DNA from: Hymenobacter sp.
Lineage (GTDB): Bacteria; Bacteroidota; Bacteroidia; Cytophagales; Hymenobacteraceae
Direction: 5' to 3'
Length of the DNA stretch: 26,003 bases
NCBI GenBank assembly: GCA_025362615.1
Contig: JANYFQ010000028.1
Span: 1-26,003 of the forward strand
Shown here: positions 14,826 to 21,120 of the stretch, one piece after another
Layout of the letters: the number at the start of each line of letters is the position of its first letter
Position numbering within the stretch: position 1 is the first letter of the stretch
The notes under the pieces: generated by a model
The model's input: only the letters and a program-made list of their open reading frames with translations
Databases searched by the model: none
Told to the model about the DNA's origin: nothing
Program-made: the position numbers and the translations under genes

Positions 14826-15769
14826 ACTTTGCGGCGCGACGATACCAGGCCCTGGGCAGGATTATAGTGGTTGCTGATTTTGGGGTACGTACCGGTGCCA
14901 TCATAAGGCCGTTTGTTGGGGTGCTGGGCGCAGGTTTCGGCGCAGGCGCCTTGCAGGGCTTCGCCGCAGGCTTCGCATTGGGTAAAATGTCCGTTGCAGT
15001 GCGGGTTGGCGCAATCGACGATGCGGGCCGAGGGCTGCTGGCAGTTGTGGCAGTACGAGATGATGACTGGATTGATGCGGTTTACGTCCACGGCAACCCG
15101 TGTATCGAACACATAGCACTGACCGTCAAAATCTTCACCGCCCACTTCGTGGCCGTATTTGATAATGCCGCCGTGGAGTTGATAGACGTTTTCAAAGCCT
15201 TGTTCAAGCAGGTAGGCGCTGGCTTTTTCGCACTTTACGCCGCCGGTGCAGTAAGTCAGAATTTTTTTATTTTTGAATTTTCTGAGTTGCTCGACGCGCT
15301 CCGGGAAATCCCGAAAATTCTCCATATCCAGCGTGACGGCGTTTTTGAAGCGGCCCAGGTTGTACTCGTAATCCGAACGCACATCTACCACCACCACGTC
15401 GTCGCGGTCTTTTAACTCTTTGAACTCTTGGGGCGTTAAATGCTGCCCAGTCAATTCATGGGGCCGGACGTGGTGCAGGCTGCTATGCACAATTTCGGGC
15501 TTGACGCGGACGTGCAGCTTCTGAAACGTGTGGGCCAGCACGTCGTCAATCTTGAACTCCAGGGCCGCAAAACGCGGGTCGGCCTTGACGGCAGCCATGT
15601 AGGCCGCACAATTTTCGCGGGTGCCCGACACCGTACCATTCAACCCCTCGGCGGCCACAATAATGCGGCCAAGCAACTGCAAATCAAGGCACAGCCGATG
15701 ATGCTCGTCGCGGAATTGCTCCGGGTCGGCGAGTGGCGTGTAGCAGTAATAGAGCAGGGTTTGGAACAT
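14816..15769 (-). CDS. trhO: tRNA uridine(34) hydroxylase, rhodanese-type
   Basis: TrhO (YceA) installs the 5-hydroxyl on U34 of certain tRNAs using oxygen. The 317 residues have the N-terminal acylphosphatase-like domain (LLYYCYTPLADPEQF, GRIIVAAEGLNGTVSGT), then a rhodanese domain (about 120-215) with VVVVDVRSDYEYNLGRFKNA and the catalytic loop CTGGVKCEKASAYL (Cys174, Cys180), then a cysteine-rich tail with C240, C243, C253, C258, C265, C268, C276 and C280, probably metal-binding, as in the longer members. ATG 15769 is the family start. The C-terminal residues KVAD and the stop come from an intergenic repeat word, so the last residues are probably not functional. It is flanked upstream by octad array copy 3. 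Confidence 0.94.
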   Translation of the reverse strand: MFQTLLYYCYTPLADPEQFRDEHHRLCLDLQLLGRIIVAAEGLNGTVSGTRENCAAYMAAVKADPRFAALEFKIDDVLAHTFQKLHVRVKPEIVHSSLHHVRPHELTGQHLTPQEFKELKDRDDVVVVDVRSDYEYNLGRFKNAVTLDMENFRDFPERVEQLRKFKNKKILTYCTGGVKCEKASAYLLEQGFENVYQLHGGIIKYGHEVGGEDFDGQCYVFDTRVAVDVNRINPVIISYCHNCQQPSARIVDCANPHCNGHFTQCEACGEALQGACAETCAQHPNKRPYDGTGTYPKISNHYNPAQGLVSSRRKVAD

Positions 15770-15777
15770 GGGGTGAA

Positions 15778-15933
15778 TTGTTAAATTGTTGCATTGCTTA
15801 ATTGTTGCTCATACGTTGTCCGTCGTCATGGGCACGTACTGCACATATGGGCAATAATTTGACAATCATAATTTTTTACCGCATTATTAGCACATATAAG
15901 CAACAATTAAACAACTAAGCAATTAAGCAATTA
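15778..15933. repeat. Octad inverted array, copy 3
   Basis: Left arm 15778-15809 is TTGTTAAA, TTGTTGCA, TTGCTTAA, TTGTTGCT. Right arm 15899-15930 is AGCAACAA, TTAAACAA, CTAAGCAA, TTAAGCAA, continuing into TTAAA, whose first three bases are the TAA stop (on minus) of the acyltransferase. The middle is AT-rich and unrelated to copies 1 and 2, except for GGGCACGTA (also in copy 2); it has an internal repeat of GCACATAT (15841 and 15890). The left arm begins 8 nt before the trhO ATG. Confidence 0.9.
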
Positions 15934-16563
15934 AACCTTTATCGCCGGATTGCCGAATACCGTTTGCCCGGCGGGCACGTCGGCCACTACTACCGAGCCG
16001 GCACCCACACGGGCTTTGTTGCCGATTTTGACCCCGGCCACGACTGCGGCCCCGGCCCCGATGAAGGCTTGTTCGCCCACCGAAACTTCGGCCCCGAGCA
16101 AGGCCCCGCTGCCGAGTTGGGCGTAGTCGCCGACGGTGGCGCGGGCTTCTACCACGGCGTTGGGGCCGATGAGGCAGCCGTTGCCGAGCGTGGCGGTGGC
16201 GGCCACTACCGCGTTGGGGCCGACGTAGTTGCCGTGGCCCAGGTTGGCGTGGGCCGACACGCTGGCCCGCTGGTGAATGGCATTGACGGGCACGGCTTCG
16301 TACTCCGAGCGCAGCATTTCGGTGAGGCTGCGGCGGCTGGCGGTGTCGTCGGTGGCGACGAATACTTCGCACTTTTTTCCCAGCAGGCGCAGCAGCTCGC
16401 CGTTGTCGGTGTTGCCCATCACGGGCACGTCAAGCAGCTCGGTATTTTGCAGTTTGGGGTCGTCGTCGAGCAGGCAGTACACCACCACTTCGTTGGACAT
16501 AAAAGCGTCTAACACAGCCGTGCCCACGGCTTGAGCGCCGAGAACGATAACAGGATTTTCCAT
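15931..16563 (-). CDS. PglD/NeuD-like sugar O- or N-acyltransferase
   Basis: Left-handed beta-helix acyltransferase of the NeuD/PglD type, which acetylates sugars for surface glycans. The 210 residues have an N-terminal Rossmann-like nucleotide-binding part (ENPVIVLGAQAVGTAVLDAF, YCLLDDDPKL, EVFVATDDTASRRSLTEML) and a C-terminal hexapeptide-repeat region (from about residue 105: ASVSAHANLGHGNYVGPNAV, LGNGCLIGPNAVVEARATVG, KIGNKARVGAGSVVVADVPA, ending VFGNPAIKV). ATG 16563 is chosen because it begins the Rossmann strand; an upstream in-frame ATG exists but would be read through the promoter. No sugar-biosynthesis genes are adjacent, so the substrate is unknown. The next upstream gene also codes for an envelope membrane protein. 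Confidence 0.88.
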   Translation of the reverse strand: MENPVIVLGAQAVGTAVLDAFMSNEVVVYCLLDDDPKLQNTELLDVPVMGNTDNGELLRLLGKKCEVFVATDDTASRRSLTEMLRSEYEAVPVNAIHQRASVSAHANLGHGNYVGPNAVVAATATLGNGCLIGPNAVVEARATVGDYAQLGSGALLGAEVSVGEQAFIGAGAAVVAGVKIGNKARVGAGSVVVADVPAGQTVFGNPAIKV

Positions 16564-16611
16564 AAAGGTTTGAGTCGATGGCGGAACGGGTATTGCCGCT
16601 CCGAAGGGCTG

Positions 16612-16644
16612 CAAAGATACGGCCGGGGTAACGCGGGTTTTCAA
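16612..16644 (-). promoter_or_regulatory. Promoter for the acyltransferase gene, -33 box inside a REP hairpin
   Basis: On minus, TATCTTTG at 16619-16612 is an exact TAnnTTTG, 49 nt before the ATG. TTG at 16644-16642 lies 22 nt upstream and is part of the REP hairpin GCGGGTTGAAAACCCGC. The spacing is at the long end of the usual range. Confidence 0.5.
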
Positions 16645-16691
16645 CCCGCAAGGCAACGGGTTGGCGGCGTAACGCGGGTTTTCAACCCGCG
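16628..16691. repeat. Two direct REP-like hairpins (R1, R2)
   Basis: GTAACGCGGGTTTTCAACCC-GC occurs at 16628-16649 and again at 16669-16691 (period 41). Each folds as CGCGGGTT, loop TTC, AACCCGCG (R1 lacks the outermost pair). They face R3 at 16759-16781, forming an inverted pair around 67 nt. Confidence 0.92.
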
Positions 16692-16745
16692 GGGCACGAC
16701 GACTTCACCGACCCAAAAATCCTTGAAAACGGCCCAAAAACCTCC

Positions 16746-18041
16746 TTACGGCCTGGCGCGCGGGTTGAAAACCCGCGTTACCGCCGGTAGCAGTAGCAAC
16801 AGCAACCACGGCAGCACCACCGCCCGGTAGCGGGCCAGCGAGCCCAAATTGGGCGTACTTAGCCCCAGCAGCTCGGCCATCAGCAGGCAGTGCAGAGCCA
16901 AAGCTAGGCGCAGGGCAAACGGTAGCACCGCCTCTTTGCGGCGACGGAACCAGCCCACCATCGTAGCCCCCAAAAGCATTATCAATGCACTGGTTTCCAA
17001 AGCTCCGGCTACGTACAAAGGGCGGCCTTCGGTTTCGCCTAGCCACGGCCGGGCCAGGGCGTTGAAGGCGGCCAGGGGCGCGTGGCGCACGATGCTGACC
17101 GGGGTGGGCAATAAATCGGGGTACTCGAAGTGCGGCCGACCGGCCGAGGCCCGCAGGTGCCGGGCGTAAATCAGGGCCAGTTGGTTGGTGAATTTGTTGG
17201 CCCGAAAGGCGACGCTTGCTTCCGAAGCCAACCAAGCTCCGGCCAGCAGCCAACTCATTAACAACACTGTTTGCGCGGTGCGTGACTGCAACAAGCGCAG
17301 CCCTTGCAACCCGCGTAGCGCCGCCGCGCCCGCCAGCAACACCAGCAACGGGGCCGCGAAAAAGTAGCGCAGCTTGAAATGCAGCACTGCCAACGCCAGC
17401 AGCGCCGCAGCCTGTGCCCCGCGTTGCCACAACGGGCGCGGCAAGTCATTCTCATTGTAAATCAACTCAATAAACAGCGCAAATACGCCGGCACCCGTCG
17501 CCAGCAGCGCCGCTTCTTTCGTCACGCCCGAGCCGAACCACAGCACCGAGGGCCACGCCAGGAACGCAATCAGCCCCACTCCTACCGGCAGCTTCGGGAA
17601 GGCTTGCGCCAACGCCCGCGCAGCCGCCCAACCCGTCCCGAACGCCGCCAACGACAGGTAAAGGCCATTGAGCCAATCAACTCCGCCCGTGGCTAAGTTG
17701 AACACGGCCAGCACCTTCGCCAGGAAAAAGGTGTTCGACATTCCGTAGTAAACGGCCGTGCTGCCCGCAAACCGCAACTCGTTTCCCATAAACGACTGCC
17801 AGGCACCCGCCGGGTCGGCCCAGAGCTGGGCCGTGAGCAGGCGGCCCAACTCGCTGATGTACACGCCGTCTTTCACCAGATGCCAGCTTTTGGCCCCTCC
17901 CACCAGCAGCCGCGCCGCCAGGCCCAGCACCAGCGTCGTGCGCCACGCGGGCGCGGGGTTTTCGCGCCACTGCCGCCGCAGCCAGGGCAGCAGCCAGGCC
18001 AGCAGCAACCCGTTCAGTACCAGGGCCAACGCGAACTTCAC
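16746..18041 (-). CDS. Polytopic membrane protein of unknown function
   Basis: A 431-residue protein with about nine or ten hydrophobic helices, among them KFALALVLNGLLLAWLLPWL, GLYLSLAAFGTGWAAARALA, VGVGLIAFLAWPSVLWFGSG, AALLATGAGVFALFIELIY, FAAPLLVLLAGAAAL, AQTVLLMSWLLAGAWLA and RAVVLPWLLLLLLPA. WPSVLWFGSGVTKEAALLAT is a conserved-looking loop of Bacteroidota putative glycosyltransferase/polymerase-like membrane proteins, but I cannot name the family. I choose GTG 18041, which overlaps the TGA of the DUF2851 gene as GTGA and implies translational coupling; longer starts lie inside that gene. The last 12 residues (AVTRVFNPRARP) are read from REP hairpin R3, so the ancestral stop has probably been replaced by the repeat. 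Confidence 0.82.
   Translation of the reverse strand: MKFALALVLNGLLLAWLLPWLRRQWRENPAPAWRTTLVLGLAARLLVGGAKSWHLVKDGVYISELGRLLTAQLWADPAGAWQSFMGNELRFAGSTAVYYGMSNTFFLAKVLAVFNLATGGVDWLNGLYLSLAAFGTGWAAARALAQAFPKLPVGVGLIAFLAWPSVLWFGSGVTKEAALLATGAGVFALFIELIYNENDLPRPLWQRGAQAAALLALAVLHFKLRYFFAAPLLVLLAGAAALRGLQGLRLLQSRTAQTVLLMSWLLAGAWLASEASVAFRANKFTNQLALIYARHLRASAGRPHFEYPDLLPTPVSIVRHAPLAAFNALARPWLGETEGRPLYVAGALETSALIMLLGATMVGWFRRRKEAVLPFALRLALALHCLLMAELLGLSTPNLGSLARYRAVVLPWLLLLLLPAVTRVFNPRARP
16759..16781. repeat. REP-like hairpin R3, inside the membrane protein gene end
   Basis: On minus it reads GTAACGCGGGTTTTCAACCC-GCG, the same 23 bases as R2, in opposite orientation. It encodes V-T-R-V-F-N-P-R in the C-terminal tail of the membrane protein. 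Confidence 0.92.
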
Positions 18042-19339
18042 CGGGCCGGGCGGGGCTGTTGCACCAGCCGGGTGCCGATGGCGCATTGCAGGCAGCGGCG
18101 CGGCAAGCAGTAGCCTTTGTGCAGCGCCAGCAGCCCCTGCGAGTCGGCGGCGGTGCGGTTCTCGAAACCCAGCGCGGCGTACATATCCGTGAATTGGTTG
18201 CGCTCGGCGGGCAGTTCGGTGAGCAGCGTCAGGGCGCTTTCGACCAGCGCGGGCTGGCCGGTGTGGCGGGCGTAGGCCACGCGCAAGGGCACCACCAAGT
18301 TGATTATCAGCAATTCAACGCTACTTTGGCCCAGGCCCGGCACATTGCCTGGCCGGCCGGGCCGGAAGTGCTGCCGCCAGTAAGCCGGCGCGGGTGCCCG
18401 AAAAAAGTCGGCCAGCGCCGCCACGCTCTGGGCTGTCAGCAGCGCGTCAAAAAGCGCGGGCCGGGCGTGCAGCAACCCCACCAACTGCCCGATGCGGACG
18501 GGCGGGAAATTGGCCGGGCGCAGCCGCAGGTAATTCCACTCATGCACCGCCAACGCACTGGTCCCCAGGCTGTATTTGTGGCGCAGAAATTCGTGTTCCT
18601 GGCGCAGGTCGCGGATGTATTCGTCGGTGGCCGTTTCTTCGTTCTCGGCCAAAAAACCGGCTTGCCCAAACAACAGGGCTTCGAGCTGGCGCTGGTCGTG
18701 GCGGTGGCGGCGGAGCACGGGCAGCGGCACGGCTTTGGCGAGGCGGGCCAGCGGCTCGCTGTTTTTCTGGAAGCCGAAGGCGGCACACAAAGCATGGTAA
18801 GCGGTGGCCTCCCAGTCGTCGGCCAGGTGCTGGTGCAGGGCCGTGAGTACGGCGGCCTTCTGCTCGACGCGCTCCAGCAGGGCGCGTTCAGTCATCATAA
18901 TTTTCGCCAGTTCAGGCACTTGGCCCAATAGCGGGGCGCAGGGCAGCATGGCGGCGGCCGGGGCCAGCAGCAGCGCCTCGTAGCGGGCCAACAGCTCCGG
19001 GGCCAGGCGCGAACTCAGCGCCAACGCCGGGATGACGCTGCCGTTGGTGCGGGCCACGTCGGCATCGGCCGTGCCCACTACGTGCAGCACCACCTGGTCG
19101 TACTTAGCGTCGGTTTGGTGGTTATGCCGCGCCCAATCGGAAGCCCGCAAGTGGATTTCAACAGCCCCGTTCCATTCCACCTCGCCCAGGCGCAGGCGGG
19201 CATTGAGGAAGTCCGGCCCCGCGTCGGCGTTGCGCTGGCCGGGTTTGAGCACGGTTATTTCTTCGCCCGCCGTGGTGCGGAGGTCGGTTTTGTCGAAGTA
19301 CTGGTGCTGCCAGACGTAGTGCAGGAAATCTTCTTTCAT
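18038..19339 (-). CDS. DUF2851 family protein
   Basis: A 433-residue cytoplasmic protein of the Bacteroidota family DUF2851, of unknown function. Typical are the N-terminus MKEDFLHYVWQHQYFDKTDL, then ADAGPDFLNARLRLGEVEWN and GAVEIHLRASDWARHNHQTD, followed by YDQVVLHVV, which resembles a small nuclease-like fold core (D...E..) but no activity is established. The middle and C-terminal parts are helical and include LGTSALAVHEWNYLRLRPAN and FPPVRIGQLVGLLHARPALF. A cysteine pair CLPRRCLQC lies near the C-terminus. ATG 19339 is the family start. It overlaps the next gene by 4 nt (GTGA), so the two are surely one transcript. Confidence 0.92.
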   Translation of the reverse strand: MKEDFLHYVWQHQYFDKTDLRTTAGEEITVLKPGQRNADAGPDFLNARLRLGEVEWNGAVEIHLRASDWARHNHQTDAKYDQVVLHVVGTADADVARTNGSVIPALALSSRLAPELLARYEALLLAPAAAMLPCAPLLGQVPELAKIMMTERALLERVEQKAAVLTALHQHLADDWEATAYHALCAAFGFQKNSEPLARLAKAVPLPVLRRHRHDQRQLEALLFGQAGFLAENEETATDEYIRDLRQEHEFLRHKYSLGTSALAVHEWNYLRLRPANFPPVRIGQLVGLLHARPALFDALLTAQSVAALADFFRAPAPAYWRQHFRPGRPGNVPGLGQSSVELLIINLVVPLRVAYARHTGQPALVESALTLLTELPAERNQFTDMYAALGFENRTAADSQGLLALHKGYCLPRRCLQCAIGTRLVQQPRPAR

Positions 19340-19405
19340 AACTTGCTGCTAAATACGCAGACCCCTAAATGATTGGCTTCGTAGCGACCTGCAAATTATT
19401 GCCTA

Positions 19406-20227
19406 ATGACACATAACTCTTCCTTGATACAACGGCTGGTTCAAACTATAAACCGAGCATATTTCGGTCGTTACACTTCCAATAGGTCCATAAAAAGAGT
19501 AGCCCAGCTTTTAGAAACACCTGTTAAAGAAGAAAATGCGTTGGCAACGTATTGGTTGGCTACCATGTATTGGGAAGGTTGGGGTGTTGTCAAAAACGCC
19601 AAATTAGCAATTGATTTGTTTCGTCGCGCAGCTAAACTCGGAAGCAGAGCGGCTCAATACAACATGGGCCTAGCGTACGACAACGGCATAGAGGTTGAAA
19701 AAAACCAAACCATAGCCTTTAGTTATTTTATGTGTGCAGCAAGGCAGGGCGAAATTGAAGCAATGTTTAACATTGGTAGTATGTACGATTGGGGACACGG
19801 GGTTGCACAAAATTATGCCAAGGCCAAGCACTGGTATCGCAAAAGCGCAAATCTTGGTTTTACAAATGCAATGTGCTACTTGGGGAGGCATTACCAGCGT
19901 GGTGTTGGAGGGCCAAGAAACCAAAATGAGGCAATTTATTGGTTTACCAGAGCGGTACACGCTGGCAATTTGTATGCCCAGACTTGGCTGGGGTTGGAAT
20001 ACAGTTGTCAGCCTCTCGAAGATTGGGAAAAGGCCCGTTACTGGCTTGAGAAAGCAGCCGAAGATGGACAAGCTCATGCTATGTATCTCTTGGGCGTTTG
20101 GGAGGAATCAGGTTGGAATGGACCAGAAAACTTATCCGATGCTTTATTTTGGTATAACCACGCCAGCCAACTCGGGCATGAAAAGGCAAAATCAAATCTT
20201 ATCGAGCTGGAGCAAAAAATGGCTTGA
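19406..20227 (+). CDS. Sel1-repeat (TPR-like) protein
   Basis: A 273-residue cytoplasmic solenoid of about six Sel1-like repeats of 36-38 residues, from about residue 43 to the end: ALATYWLATMYWEGWGVVKN-AKLAIDLFRRAAKLG, SRAAQYNMGLAYDNGIEVEK, IEAMFNIGSMYDWGHGVAQN, TNAMCYLGRHYQRGVGGPRN, AQTWLGLEYSCQPLEDWEKA and AHAMYLLGVWEESGWNGPEN. Each has the A..LG..Y..G.GV..N...A..W...AA..G pattern. No signal peptide is present, so it is unlike secreted Sel1 proteins. Base composition is about 45% G+C by eye, far below its neighbours, and codon choice is AT-biased, suggesting recent acquisition. It is alone between two minus-strand blocks with no recognisable partner. Sel1 repeats bind partner proteins; the partner is unknown. 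Confidence 0.88.
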   Translation: MTHNSSLIQRLVQTINRAYFGRYTSNRSIKRVAQLLETPVKEENALATYWLATMYWEGWGVVKNAKLAIDLFRRAAKLGSRAAQYNMGLAYDNGIEVEKNQTIAFSYFMCAARQGEIEAMFNIGSMYDWGHGVAQNYAKAKHWYRKSANLGFTNAMCYLGRHYQRGVGGPRNQNEAIYWFTRAVHAGNLYAQTWLGLEYSCQPLEDWEKARYWLEKAAEDGQAHAMYLLGVWEESGWNGPENLSDALFWYNHASQLGHEKAKSNLIELEQKMA

Positions 20228-20296
20228 TTATATGCAAAGGCGGTCCACCTCTTTTGAAGCAGACCGTCATTCTATCACACTGAATTTAACACGAAT

Positions 20297-20941
20297 TTAC
20301 CGCAAGTCCACCACCTTCACGCCCTTGTACAAGGCTTTGTTGAAGGTAAACGTGGCGGGCGTAACCGCCGCATTCGGCACGAACTTGTTGATGGCGAAGG
20401 TGTAGCGGTTGCCGTTTTTCTTAAACATCTGCCAGCTTTTGACCGACAAATCTTTCTTGCGGATGCTGAGGCGCACCTTAAACACGTCGTTGGCGCGGTT
20501 TTCGGGGCTGAGGTCAATCACGTCCACCACTTCGCCGGCTACGGTGCTTTGCTGCACGTAGGTGTACTTGTAGCCCTTCTTGTACATCGTGTAAATCTGC
20601 GAGGGCGACATTTCCTGGGTGTCCTCGTCGGTGTCGGAGATGTTCACCTCGTTCTCGTTCTTGAGGTAGGTCCAGGTCGTTTTGCCGTCGTTGATGACTT
20701 CCTGGCCGCTCATTTTTAGCCGAAACTGCTTGCCGGCCACCGTGATGTCGCCGCTCATGTTTTGCTTCACTTTGGCGCTGGTGTTTTCCAGCGTTTGCGT
20801 GAAGCTGGCCTGAAACGCCTTCATGGCCTGGTACTTGGCGCTCATCGCGTCGAGGATTTTGCCGGCTTTGGCATCTTGCTGGGCGGCGGCGGGCAGGGCA
20901 AGGCCGGCGCAGAGGGCCAGCAGGGGGAATTTGAAAGTCAT
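20297..20941 (-). CDS. lolA: LolA-like outer-membrane lipoprotein carrier
   Basis: Periplasmic carrier that takes lipoproteins from the inner membrane to the outer membrane. Residues 1-20 form a signal peptide (MTFKFPLLALCAGLALPAAA). The mature part matches the LolA beta-barrel pattern: ILDAMSAKYQAMKAFQASFT, NMSGDITVAGKQFRLKMSGQ, EVINDGKTTWTYLKNENEVN, VVDVIDLSPENRANDVFKVR, SIRKKDLSVKSWQMF. The 214 residues are the usual length. I use ATG 20941; an upstream in-frame ATG would read RVENPRYP from a REP hairpin. That hairpin ends 3 nt before the ATG, covering the ribosome-binding region. It follows ftsK on the same strand, an arrangement commonly seen in Bacteroidota. Confidence 0.9.
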   Translation of the reverse strand: MTFKFPLLALCAGLALPAAAQQDAKAGKILDAMSAKYQAMKAFQASFTQTLENTSAKVKQNMSGDITVAGKQFRLKMSGQEVINDGKTTWTYLKNENEVNISDTDEDTQEMSPSQIYTMYKKGYKYTYVQQSTVAGEVVDVIDLSPENRANDVFKVRLSIRKKDLSVKSWQMFKKNGNRYTFAINKFVPNAAVTPATFTFNKALYKGVKVVDLR

Positions 20942-20944
20942 GGG

Positions 20945-20967
20945 GTAACGCGGGTTTTCAACCCGCG
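20945..20967. repeat. REP-like hairpin R4, abutting the lolA start
   Basis: GTAACGCGGGTTTTCAACCC-GCG, identical to R2, starts 3 bases upstream of the lolA ATG (20941, minus). Together with R5 it forms an inverted pair around 131 nt that also contains a GCCGGGTTTTTCCGGC-like hairpin on minus. Confidence 0.92.
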
Positions 20968-21096
20968 CATTAAAACGATGAAAACGATTTTGTTCGGGCC
21001 GGAAAAACCCGGCGCTTGTACGCCGCACGGTGGCACAGGTTAGCGGCCCGTGCGCCGCCTGGCAATTGTGGGGCCGGAGTTGGTATGGAGGCCCGA

Positions 21097-21120
21097 CGCG
21101 CGGGTTGAAAACCCGCGCTA
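21097..21120. repeat. REP-like hairpin R5, containing the ftsK stop codon
   Basis: On minus it reads GGTAGCGCGGGTTTTCAACC-CGCG (one change from the other copies: TAGCG for TAACG). The TAG is the ftsK stop (21120-21118). It faces R4. Confidence 0.9.

Noticed and set aside
20942..21028. Longer LolA-like protein starting upstream of 20941
   Set aside because: The extension would translate a REP hairpin and would bury the signal peptide.
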